The notes beneath the pieces were generated by a model. That model made no database searches. It worked only from the letters and a program-made list of their open reading frames with translations, and had not been told where the DNA came from. Made by a program: the position numbers and the translations under genes. 64,000 bases of DNA from Pseudoflavonifractor sp. 524-17 (GTDB lineage: Bacteria > Bacillota > Clostridia > Oscillospirales > Oscillospiraceae), in contig NZ_QWEK01000021.1 in the NCBI RefSeq assembly GCF_009935845.1, forward strand, positions 1 through 64,000. Direction: 5' to 3'. Position 1 is the stretch's first letter. Each line of letters starts with the position of its first letter. Below, piece after piece: positions 55,122-62,817 of the stretch.

Positions 55122-55769
55122 ATGAACAGCAATGTGAGAAAGATGACAACCACAGGTATGCTCTGCGCCCTTGCCTATGCGGCGGCCACAGTGGGACGGG
55201 TCCCGCTGGTCCTCTTTTTGAAGTACGACCCCAAGGACATCGTAATCGCCCTGAGCGGTTTCCTGCTGGGGCCGCTTACCGCCCTCACCGTCGCGCTGGC
55301 AGCTTCCTTCGCGGAATTCATCACCGTCAGTGAGACCGGCGTCTGGGGGCTTCTGATGAACGTCATCTCAAGCTGTTCCTTCGCGTGTACCGCCTCGCTG
55401 TTCTATCAGAGACGGCGGACGCTGCCGGGCGCCGCCCTTGGCCTGCTGTGTGGATGGGGGTGCATGGTTGCGGTAATGCTGCTGTGGAACTATCTGATTA
55501 CGCCTATCTACATGGGTTATCCAAGGCAGGCCGTCGCGGAGCTGCTGCTGCCGGTATTCCTTCCCTTTAACCTGGTCAAAGGGGGGCTGAACGCGGCGTT
55601 CACCGCGCTGCTGTACCGGCCCGCCGTCACCGCGCTGAGGCGCTCCCATTTAATACAGGCGAAGCCAGCGGACGGGACGTCCCGGCAGACAACCGGCATT
55701 TTGCTGGTATCGCTGCTGATCCTTACGGCGTGCGTACTGCTTGCGCTCACCCTTTTGGGCGTGCGCTAA
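55122..55769 (+). CDS. ribU: riboflavin ECF transporter S component
   Basis: The 215-residue protein has six hydrophobic segments and RibU-like features: an N-terminal basic start MNSNVRKMTTTGMLCALAYAA, LKYDPKDIVIALSGFLLGPL (typical of RibU), and FNLVKGGLNAAFTALLY. It binds riboflavin in the membrane and works with a shared EcfAAT module encoded elsewhere. TTGGGAGGTTTTTTT precedes the ATG at 55122. The FMN riboswitch confirms the vitamin. The 3' end overlaps the convergent XRE gene by four bases. Confidence 0.95.
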   Translation: MNSNVRKMTTTGMLCALAYAAATVGRVPLVLFLKYDPKDIVIALSGFLLGPLTALTVALAASFAEFITVSETGVWGLLMNVISSCSFACTASLFYQRRRTLPGAALGLLCGWGCMVAVMLLWNYLITPIYMGYPRQAVAELLLPVFLPFNLVKGGLNAAFTALLYRPAVTALRRSHLIQAKPADGTSRQTTGILLVSLLILTACVLLALTLLGVR

Positions 55770-56218
55770 CGGGCTCGCGCCCGCCACAGCTGGGCCAGAA
55801 TGTCCTTGAGTACCAGAAAGGCGTCCAGCTCCGAATAGGCGTATTCTGTCTTTAACCGCTCCAGCATGGCGTCCAGCTGGTCGGCGTAGGGCTGGGTATC
55901 CACCTGGTTTTGGTAGGTGAGCAAGATAGGGTATTTCTTTCCCCAGGCCTGGTTCCAGTCAATTTTCCGCTCCAACTCCCCGCTGGTGCGCTGGATGGCC
56001 TCCTCCACCTCTTTTACATCCAGATCGAAGCGGATAAGCTCGTCCAGGGACAGGTGGTAGAGCAGCGCCAGCCTTTTGGACTGGCGGATGTCGGGGAGGG
56101 TTTCGCCCGTCTCCCACTTGGAGATGGTCTGCCGGCTTACGCCCAGCTTTTCGGCCACCGCCTCCTGGGAGAGCCCGCACTTCTTCCTGGCTTGAAACAA
56201 ACTGCTTCCTAAATTCAT
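55766..56218 (-). CDS. XRE-family transcriptional regulator
   Basis: The 150-residue protein has an N-terminal HTH (LFQARKKCGLSQEAVAEKLGVSRQTISKWETGETLPD) and an acidic helical C-terminal region of about 85 residues that likely mediates dimer formation or sensing. The target genes are not evident. GGAAAGGAGAAGACGCT precedes the ATG at 56218. Its stop overlaps the ribU end. Confidence 0.88.
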   Translation of the reverse strand: MNLGSSLFQARKKCGLSQEAVAEKLGVSRQTISKWETGETLPDIRQSKRLALLYHLSLDELIRFDLDVKEVEEAIQRTSGELERKIDWNQAWGKKYPILLTYQNQVDTQPYADQLDAMLERLKTEYAYSELDAFLVLKDILAQLWRARAR

Positions 56219-56333
56219 AGCGTCTTCTCCTTTCCTGCCCGCGGCGTTTCTTCGGACTGTCTAATCATAAGGCATGGCGGGGAGAAAATCCACCTACGCT
56301 TCCTTGCAGTTTCGCGCCCAATGTTAACACAGC

Positions 56334-56370
56334 AGCAGACAGCGGTCCCCGGCGGGGACCGCTGTCTGCT
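56334..56370. terminator. strong hairpin after the hydrolase gene
   Basis: A perfect 17-pair stem (56334-56350 with 56354-56370) with a three-base loop lies directly after the hydrolase stop on the minus strand. There is no clear T-run. Confidence 0.6.
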
Positions 56371-56373
56371 CGG

Positions 56374-58395
56374 TTATCGGGCCAGGAAGAGGCTGAGCTG
56401 AGTCAGGGCCTGGGCGCCCTCGGCACGGGTGGCCTGGGCGGAGGTGTCCAGCCGGCCGCCGTTCTTGCCGGAGAAGATCCCGTTGGAAACGGCCCACAGC
56501 GCGTCCTGAGAGGCACTGGCTCCGTCCTGGAAGCCGCCTGGCGCCGCCGGGGCCGCCCCAGTCTTGCCCTTGCAGGCGGCGCAGGCGCGGATGGCCTTGG
56601 CCAGCTCTTCCCGGGTGACAGCGGCGGAGCCGGTGGGGATGCCGTTGGCCTGGGTCCAGGCGTCAAAGCCCTCTGCGGGGGAGCCGGCCCGGACATACAG
56701 GGCCTGAGCCAGATCCCCGGCGGTCAGGGGGGCGCTGGGGGAGAAGGCGCCGTTGGCGTTCATCATGCCGTTGTCCAGCACGTGGCGGACCGCCCCGGCA
56801 TACCAACTATCGGAGGGCACGTCAGCGGCCAGGGGCAGGGGATTGACATTGAGGGAGCCGTCGCTGTTCCGGCTGAACTGCCGGAAGAAGGCCCACATGC
56901 GCTGGGCGGAGTCGGGATAGGCGCTGTGGCCCATCTCGGACACGGAGGTGAGGATGGTGTAGACATTGCCGTCCCCGCTCTTCAGCTCGTGGACGGTCAT
57001 GACGGCCTCGTCATCGCTGCGGGCGGGCCGGGGGCAGTAGGTATAGGTCTTGTCGGTCTCCATACCGTAGTATTTGCCCAAGCTCTCGTCATAGACGCCA
57101 TTGTATTCAAAGCCGTTTGCCTTGGCCAGCTGCTGGATGATGGCAATGGCCGCCTCGCTGTTCATGGGGAAGAGATCATAGAACTCCTTCTCGCCGGCAA
57201 CAAAGAAGGTGGGGATGGTCTGGCTGGGATCGGGGAGGGTAACGGCGTTCTTGCCCATACCGGGGATGCCTTCTGTGGGAGCGATGGCGGCAAACCGGTC
57301 GGGGCGCTCAAAGCCCAGCGTCCAGGACTTCATGCCCCCCATGGAGTAGCCGGTGGCGTAGACCCGGCTGGCGTCCACCGCCCGCTGGTCGATCATAAAG
57401 TCCACCAGTTCCAGAATCTCATCGGTATCCACCAGATTATGGGCGTTGATGGCCACCACAATAAAATTCTCCTGGTCCGCCACAATGGGCCAGTTGGTGA
57501 GCTGGACGTATCCCTCCGGGTGCTGGTTGGAGCCATGGGAAACCAGGACCAGGGGGTATTTCGCCGTCTTGCTGTTCACATCCACGCCCTTGGGGATGTA
57601 CTGATAGTACTCCATGGTATTGCCCTTGGAGGTGGTAAAGGTCTCAATGCTCTCCCGGATGCCGTAGTCGGAGTAGACATAGTACTTGTCCAGATAGGTC
57701 ACGCCGTCCATCATGCTGATGCGGTTGATCCGGCGCATGTCCTGCCAGGCGCTCAGGTTATCCGAGCGGTCAAATTGATCCGCGTAGTGATAGGCCGCGC
57801 TGAAGCCGTCCACCACATTGTTCCACTGCTGGACCCAGTAGGTGGAATCGGGGGTATCCAGGTAGGTTTTGACAAACGCCTGAGCGCTGCCCTCGGCGAA
57901 GGTGTAGGAGCGGAACCGGCCGGCGTACATGATGCCGTCCTCGGTGACGCCGGCGTCATAGGTCCCCGCCTGCTCCAGGGTGTAGGTATAGTCGTCGGTC
58001 ACATTGGTGGCCAGGGCCTGCATGACGGCGTAGTCCTCCTCCGTCCAGGAGGCGCCGTTAGAGGGGCTGACAAAGACGATGTGTCCGCTCTCCTCCTGGG
58101 CCATCTGGTCAAAGCCGCCCCGGGTCAGGGCGTCCGCCGCGGTCTCAGCGGTCCAGACGCCGTCCCCCAGAACAAAGATCACCGGCGTACTGTTCCCCCG
58201 GAATTTGAAGTCCTCCGGGGTGTAGCGGAAGTAGGTGGCCTGCTTGTCCGGCGGCGTCGCTGCGTCCTTGACCACCGGATAGGCGATCTGGGCCTCCGCC
58301 ACCGCCGGGCCGGCGGCGTGTTCCTCCGCCAGGGCCGCCGTGGTCAGGGACGCGGTGAGGGCCAGGCTTAACAAAATTGGAACTGCTCGTTTCAT
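56374..58395 (-). CDS. secreted alpha/beta hydrolase with SLH-like C-terminal region
   Basis: The 673-residue protein has a signal peptide (KRAVPILLSLALTASLTTAALA). The region about 250-530 is an esterase-like alpha/beta hydrolase: YPLVLVSHGSNQHPEG, the nucleophile elbow GYSMGGMKSW (serine near 349) and a possible catalytic histidine in SEMGHSAYPDSAQRMW. The C-terminal 140 residues look like worn SLH repeats (DSWYAGAVRHVLDNGMMNANG, PLTAGDLAQALYVRAG). The substrate is unknown; polymer or peptide-side ester cleavage at the wall is inference. The Crp-like gene just upstream may regulate it. Confidence 0.82.
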   Translation of the reverse strand: MKRAVPILLSLALTASLTTAALAEEHAAGPAVAEAQIAYPVVKDAATPPDKQATYFRYTPEDFKFRGNSTPVIFVLGDGVWTAETAADALTRGGFDQMAQEESGHIVFVSPSNGASWTEEDYAVMQALATNVTDDYTYTLEQAGTYDAGVTEDGIMYAGRFRSYTFAEGSAQAFVKTYLDTPDSTYWVQQWNNVVDGFSAAYHYADQFDRSDNLSAWQDMRRINRISMMDGVTYLDKYYVYSDYGIRESIETFTTSKGNTMEYYQYIPKGVDVNSKTAKYPLVLVSHGSNQHPEGYVQLTNWPIVADQENFIVVAINAHNLVDTDEILELVDFMIDQRAVDASRVYATGYSMGGMKSWTLGFERPDRFAAIAPTEGIPGMGKNAVTLPDPSQTIPTFFVAGEKEFYDLFPMNSEAAIAIIQQLAKANGFEYNGVYDESLGKYYGMETDKTYTYCPRPARSDDEAVMTVHELKSGDGNVYTILTSVSEMGHSAYPDSAQRMWAFFRQFSRNSDGSLNVNPLPLAADVPSDSWYAGAVRHVLDNGMMNANGAFSPSAPLTAGDLAQALYVRAGSPAEGFDAWTQANGIPTGSAAVTREELAKAIRACAACKGKTGAAPAAPGGFQDGASASQDALWAVSNGIFSGKNGGRLDTSAQATRAEGAQALTQLSLFLAR

Positions 58396-58482
58396 GCTGC
58401 TGCCTCCTCTTGAATGTGATGATATGATTCAGCGGGAAACGGCCTCCCCGCGGAAGCATCGGTTTTTCATTGGTATGGCTTC

Positions 58483-59178
58483 TTACTCCTGGGGTTCCCA
58501 GCGGGCAGCGAGGGCCTTGTACTGGGCGAGAGAAATATGAATTTTTCCGTGCAGCGTCACCAGACCGGCCTCTTCCAGCTGCTTGAGATAGCGGTCCACG
58601 GTGCGGGTGCTGATGCCCAGATTACTGGCGATGGCGGGCCGGGTGTACCGCACCACAACATCCTGCCCCGGGATAGGGGGATGGGCGCCGCAGTAGAGGA
58701 TCAGGTAGCGGCCTACTTTTTCCAGCCCGGAGGAGAAGGCGGACAGCCCCTTAGTCTCCACCAGACGGCAGCTCTTTTTGGCGAAGAGAGCTGCCATTTC
58801 CCACAGGAGCCGGTTATTTTGCCGCAGCTCCCGGCGGAACTCCTCCACGGTGCAGTAGAGCAGTACGCTGTCGGTGGCAGCCCGGACATTCATGCTGTAC
58901 CGCTCCTCTCCTGCCAGCAGTTCCAGATCTGATATCCCGGTGGGGGCGGTCATCACCAGCCAGGTGGAACAGGCGCCCTCCTCCGCCTCGTAAAAGGCGT
59001 GCAGCTCCCCGCTGAGCAAAAGGTAGGCCAACGCTACCGGTTCCCCGCGGGAGACGAGCCGGGTTCCGGCTTTTATCTCCAGCAGCCGGGAGACCTCCAG
59101 TATCCGATCCGGGATGTGGGCCAGCAGCGCGCGGGCCTGGGCGTTTCCTTTCTCCAATGCGGTTTTCCGTGTCACCAT
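58483..59178 (-). CDS. Crp/Fnr-family transcriptional regulator
   Basis: The 231-residue protein has a cyclic-nucleotide-binding-type beta barrel (EVSRLLEIKAGTRLVSRGEPVALAYLLLSGELHAFYE) and a C-terminal winged helix (VVVRYTRPAIASNLGISTRTVDRYLKQLEEAGLVTL). No cysteine cluster for an iron-sulphur centre is seen at the N-terminus, so it resembles the YeiL-type rather than Fnr. TAGGAGGCCGCCGCG precedes the ATG region. It is 87 bases upstream of the hydrolase gene in the same direction. Confidence 0.88.
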   Translation of the reverse strand: MVTRKTALEKGNAQARALLAHIPDRILEVSRLLEIKAGTRLVSRGEPVALAYLLLSGELHAFYEAEEGACSTWLVMTAPTGISDLELLAGEERYSMNVRAATDSVLLYCTVEEFRRELRQNNRLLWEMAALFAKKSCRLVETKGLSAFSSGLEKVGRYLILYCGAHPPIPGQDVVVRYTRPAIASNLGISTRTVDRYLKQLEEAGLVTLHGKIHISLAQYKALAARWEPQE

Positions 59179-59311
59179 CGCGGCGGCCTCCTAAAACAAA
59201 AATTTTTAAACTGCTGTAAAAATCTTCGTTTTCTTAATGATAGCAGAGATAATTCTCCAAGTAAAACGACAGTTGTCTTGTTTTGAGAAATTATTTTGGC
59301 ATAAGCAACAT

Positions 59312-59352
59312 AAAACCACCGCCTTCCAGACGGAAAGCGGTGGTTTTTACCA
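59312..59352 (-). terminator. argS terminator
   Basis: AAAACCACCGC and GCGGTGGTTTT form an 11-pair stem at 59312-59347 with A/T runs on both sides, just after the argS stop on the minus strand. Confidence 0.8.
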
Positions 59353-59363
59353 GAGAACGCCGG

Positions 59364-61121
59364 TTACATTTTCTCCGGGGCGGTGACGCCGATGAGATTC
59401 AGGCAATTGGCGACGACGGCCCGGACGGTATCCGCCAGCTTAAGCCGGGCGGACAGGACCGCTTCCGCCTCCCCCCGGATATAGCAGGCGTCGTAGAACC
59501 GGTGGAAATCGGCAGCCAGGGCCAGCACATACCGGTTGACCAGCGAGGGATCGAAGTCCCGCGCGGCCAGACGGATCTCCTCCGGCAGGCGGGCCAGGTT
59601 TTTGATGAGGGCCTTCTCCTGGGGGGTGGTGAAGACGGCGGCGTCGATTTTGTCCGCCGCGGGTACGGCGGCGCCCTCCTCTGCCAGACGGGCGATCAAC
59701 GTACAGATCCGGGCGTGGGCGTACTGGATGTAGTACACCGGATTTTCGCTGTCCTCCCGCACGGCCAGATCCAGGTCGAAGTCCACCGGGCTGGAGGAGG
59801 AGCGGGAGTTAAAGAAGAAGCGGGCGGCGTCCACGCTCACCTCGTCCAGCAGGTCGTGCAGGGCGATGGCCTTGCCGGAGCGCTTGGACATGCGCACCGG
59901 CCTGCCGTCCTGAAGGAGATTGACCAGCTGCATGAGCACAATCACCAGCCGGTGGGAGCCGTCCAGCTCCAGCCCGTCCAAAGCGGCCTGGAGCCGGGCC
60001 ACGTGGCCGTGGTGGTCCGCCCCCCAGATGTTGACCGCCAGGTCAAACCCCCGGCGGTCCAGCTTGTCCCGGTGGTAGGCGATGTCCGCGGCGAAATAGG
60101 TATAAAATCCGTTGGCCCGGCGGAGCACGTCATCCTTCAGGTCCAGCTTGTCCACCTGCTCCCGGCTCTTGCCCTCGGCCAGATATTTTTTCTTTAAAAG
60201 CTCCGTGGTGTTCAGCCACAGGGCCCCGTCCTTCTCATAGGTCCAGCCCTTTTGAGCCAGCAGCCCCACCGTCTCAGCCACATAGCCGCTGTTGTGGAGG
60301 GAGGACTCAAAGAACCACTGGTCGTACTCGATGCCATACTTTTTCAGATCTGCTTTCATCTTGGGGATGTTTCGCTCCAGGCCGTATTCCGCCATAGCGG
60401 TGAGCCAGGCGGCCTCCGAAGGCTCCGCCCCGGGGAAGGTCTCCCCGGCCTTGTCCAGAAAGCCCTGGGCAAGCTCCCTGATGTCGTCCCCATGGTAGCC
60501 GTCCTCAGGGAAGGGGTAGTTTTCCTCCCCCAGGGTGAGCTGCATACACCGGGCGTAGATGGACCGGGCGAATTTGTCGATCTGGTTGCCGGCGTCGTTG
60601 ACGTAGAACTCCCGCCACACGTCATAGCCGTCTCGGGCCAGGACGCTGGCCAGGGCGTCCCCCAACACGCCGCCCCGGGCGTTGCCCATGTGCATGGGGC
60701 CGGTGGGGTTGGCGGAGACGAACTCCACCATCACCTTTTTGCCGGCGCCCTCGTTCCCCTGGCCGTAGGCGGGTCCAGCGGCCTCAATGCCTGCCAGCAC
60801 GTCGCCGTACCACTTGCTGCCCAGGAAGAAGTTGAGAAAACCAGGGCCGGCGATCTCCGCCCGGTCAAAATAGCTCCCCTTCAGGTCCAGGCGGTCCAAA
60901 ATGGCCTGGGCCACCGTCCGGGGGGGCAGCTTCATGGCCTTGGCCCCCGCCATGGCGAAGGAGGAGGCGTAGTCCCCGTTTTTTACCTCCTTTGGGATCT
61001 CCACATTGGCTTTCACCGCCGCCCCGGCGGGGAGGACGCCGTCCGAGACGGCCTTCTCATAAGCGGCCTGGGTAAGGGCGGATACCTGCTCCCGGGCGGC
61101 CTGGATCATATTATTGGACAT
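59364..61121 (-). CDS. argS: arginyl-tRNA synthetase
   Basis: The 585-residue class I synthetase charges tRNA-Arg. It has the N-terminal Add1 domain, the HIGH-type motif NPTGPMHMGNARGGVLGD, the KMSKS-type motif VRMSKRSGKAIAL, and the DALR anticodon-binding domain at the end (YAHARICTLIARL to LNLIGVTAPEKM). Length fits. ATG 61121 follows AGAGAGGAAGACAGCT; the in-frame extension to 61196 overlaps the upstream gene. It follows the DUF1934 gene by 25 bases, so they are probably one transcript. Confidence 0.96.
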   Translation of the reverse strand: MSNNMIQAAREQVSALTQAAYEKAVSDGVLPAGAAVKANVEIPKEVKNGDYASSFAMAGAKAMKLPPRTVAQAILDRLDLKGSYFDRAEIAGPGFLNFFLGSKWYGDVLAGIEAAGPAYGQGNEGAGKKVMVEFVSANPTGPMHMGNARGGVLGDALASVLARDGYDVWREFYVNDAGNQIDKFARSIYARCMQLTLGEENYPFPEDGYHGDDIRELAQGFLDKAGETFPGAEPSEAAWLTAMAEYGLERNIPKMKADLKKYGIEYDQWFFESSLHNSGYVAETVGLLAQKGWTYEKDGALWLNTTELLKKKYLAEGKSREQVDKLDLKDDVLRRANGFYTYFAADIAYHRDKLDRRGFDLAVNIWGADHHGHVARLQAALDGLELDGSHRLVIVLMQLVNLLQDGRPVRMSKRSGKAIALHDLLDEVSVDAARFFFNSRSSSSPVDFDLDLAVREDSENPVYYIQYAHARICTLIARLAEEGAAVPAADKIDAAVFTTPQEKALIKNLARLPEEIRLAARDFDPSLVNRYVLALAADFHRFYDACYIRGEAEAVLSARLKLADTVRAVVANCLNLIGVTAPEKM

Positions 61122-61146
61122 AGCTGTCTTCCTCTCTCTATTCATG

Positions 61147-61599
61147 TCAAAGGGCGGGGCCGGAGCTGCGCCTGGCCTCCCGCACGTTGATTTCAAAGGT
61201 ATTCATGCCGGCCACGGCGTGGTCCAGCTCGATATCATAGGCGATGCGGATGTTGCCGCCGGTGGCGCCGATGTCGGCAAACATCTCCCGGGTGTTCACC
61301 CCCACAGACAGCGCCCCATAGGGGGTGTTGTACATGGACAGATGGCGGCGGCCCTTCTCAAAGACCATCTGGGAGTTGAACTCCCCCAGACGCATCAGCG
61401 TAATCCGATCCTTTTCAATATGGAAGGTGGTCAGGGTGCCATCCAGACCGGTGACCTCGCTCTCCTGGTAGCTGAGGGTAAAGCCGGCGTCTCCGTCCTC
61501 CAGCAGCGTCCCCTCCGTCACCAATTCGATCACATCGTCTTCCTGACTGTCCCGGGACTGCGTCCCCTTAATTGAGATGATCACATTTTGTTCACTCAT
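61147..61599 (-). CDS. DUF1934 beta-barrel protein
   Basis: The 150-residue protein starts MSEQNVIISIKGTQSRD and keeps the calycin-like pattern of DUF1934 (Bacillus YwiB type): IELVTEGTLLEDGDAGFTLSYQESEVTGLDGT, then ITLMRLGEFNSQMVFEKGRRH and NIRIAYDIELDH. The role is unknown, but it is often found next to argS, as here. ATG 61599 follows CTGGAGAGC. Confidence 0.9.
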   Translation of the reverse strand: MSEQNVIISIKGTQSRDSQEDDVIELVTEGTLLEDGDAGFTLSYQESEVTGLDGTLTTFHIEKDRITLMRLGEFNSQMVFEKGRRHLSMYNTPYGALSVGVNTREMFADIGATGGNIRIAYDIELDHAVAGMNTFEINVREARRSSGPAL

Positions 61600-61730
61600 G
61601 CTCTCCAGGCCCTTGTCCTTCATTATAATATTCACATTCAGGCAGTGCATATCTTTTCTATGCCAGCCGGAATGTGTGCATTATTATACAAAAAGAAACC
61701 GGCACTGTAAAGGGCATACAGAGGGCAAAT

Positions 61731-62537
61731 TTAGCCAATTTCCACCTGCTGGACCTCGCCGGTTACGTCTTCCCGCAAAAAGAGGGAGGCCAGGCGGGAA
61801 AAGTCCGCCGCATCGTCGCTGACGAAGTACCGGTGGGTCCCCTGGGGACGTTTTGCCATGGCGTCCTGCTTTTGAAGCTGGACGGCGGCGGCGCGGGCCC
61901 CCTCCGCCCCGGCGCTGATAAGGGTGATCTCCGGCCCCATGAAAGCGCCGATGACCTCCTCCAAAAGGGGGTAGTGGGTGCAGCCCAGCACCAGCGTGTC
62001 CACACCCAGGGCCTTCAGGGGGGATAAGTACTCCGCCGCCACGGTTTCAATCACCGGATCCCCGGGGTGGAAGCGCCCGTTTTCCACCAGCGGGACAAAG
62101 AGGGGGCAGGCCTGGGGGAAGACCGCCGCGCCGGGGTTGGCCGCGGCCACCGAGCGCTCGTAGGCGCCGCTGCGGATGGTGGCCTGAGTGCCAATGAGGC
62201 CGATCTTGCCGCTGCGGGTGGCCAGAGCCGCCGCCCGGGCCGCCGGCTCCACTACTCCCAGCACCGGAATGGGATTCTCCGCCGCCAGCAGGTCCAGCGC
62301 CGTGGTGGACACCGTGCCGCAGGCGATGACAATCCCTTTCAGATCAAAGGTGCGCAGAAAAGCCACGTCCTGCCGGGCGTACTTGATGATAGTCTCCCGG
62401 GAGCGGCTGCCGTAGGGGACCCGCCCGGTGTCTCCGAAATAAATGATGTCCTCCTGGGGCAGCAGGCGCTTGAGCTCCCGCACGGTGGTCAGCCCCCCCA
62501 GCCCTGAGTCAAACACGCCAATGGCTCTCTGGTCCAA
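61731..62537 (-). CDS. murI: glutamate racemase
   Basis: The 268-residue enzyme makes D-glutamate for peptidoglycan. It has AIGVFDSGLGGLTTVREL, IIYFGDTGRVPYGSRS, and both catalytic cysteines: C73 in IACGTVSTT and a second near 184 in LGCTHYPLL. The first site is usually ACNTAS; here the asparagine is glycine. The likely start is TTG 62537, since GGAGGAGAGG lies just before it; a TTG at 62552 would put this ribosome site inside the gene. Confidence 0.92.
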   Translation of the reverse strand: MDQRAIGVFDSGLGGLTTVRELKRLLPQEDIIYFGDTGRVPYGSRSRETIIKYARQDVAFLRTFDLKGIVIACGTVSTTALDLLAAENPIPVLGVVEPAARAAALATRSGKIGLIGTQATIRSGAYERSVAAANPGAAVFPQACPLFVPLVENGRFHPGDPVIETVAAEYLSPLKALGVDTLVLGCTHYPLLEEVIGAFMGPEITLISAGAEGARAAAVQLQKQDAMAKRPQGTHRYFVSDDAADFSRLASLFLREDVTGEVQQVEIG

Positions 62538-62586
62538 ATTCCTCTCCTCCAAACAGCAAAACTGCCGTTTTCAAACGGCTTACCCT

Positions 62587-62615
62587 ATCATATGCGAAAA
62601 GCAGGCCCCTGGCAA
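62587..62615 (-). promoter_or_regulatory. murI promoter
   Basis: On the minus strand TTGCCA (62615-62610) and TATGAT (62592-62587) are 17 bases apart. A short palindrome GCCGTTTTCAAACGGC lies in the leader at about 62563-62578. Confidence 0.7.
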
Positions 62616-62735
62616 GGGGCTTTTTGAAAAAACGGCCTCCCGGCGGCGGTTCTTTTTGCGGGGGCAGGGAGGCCGGGCCCGCGTTTTCCCCTGGGAACCG
62701 GCAAAAAAGAGGCGGCGGTAATTTCCGGCTTTGCC

Positions 62736-62764
62736 TTGCGAAAGGATGTGCTTTTCGGTATAAT
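62736..62764 (+). promoter_or_regulatory. promoter of the terminal AAA+ gene
   Basis: TTGCGA (62736-62741) and TATAAT (62759-62764) are 17 bases apart, 54 bases before the start. Confidence 0.75.
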
Positions 62765-62817
62765 CAGGAAAGAGTTGCTCCCCGCCGGACAGGGGCGGGG
62801 AAGATGGGAGACAGGAC

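Noticed and set aside
62605-62625. Plus-strand terminator GCCCCT/AGGGGC followed by five T
   Set aside because: The stem is only six pairs, no plus-strand transcript needs it, and the bases overlap the murI -35 region.
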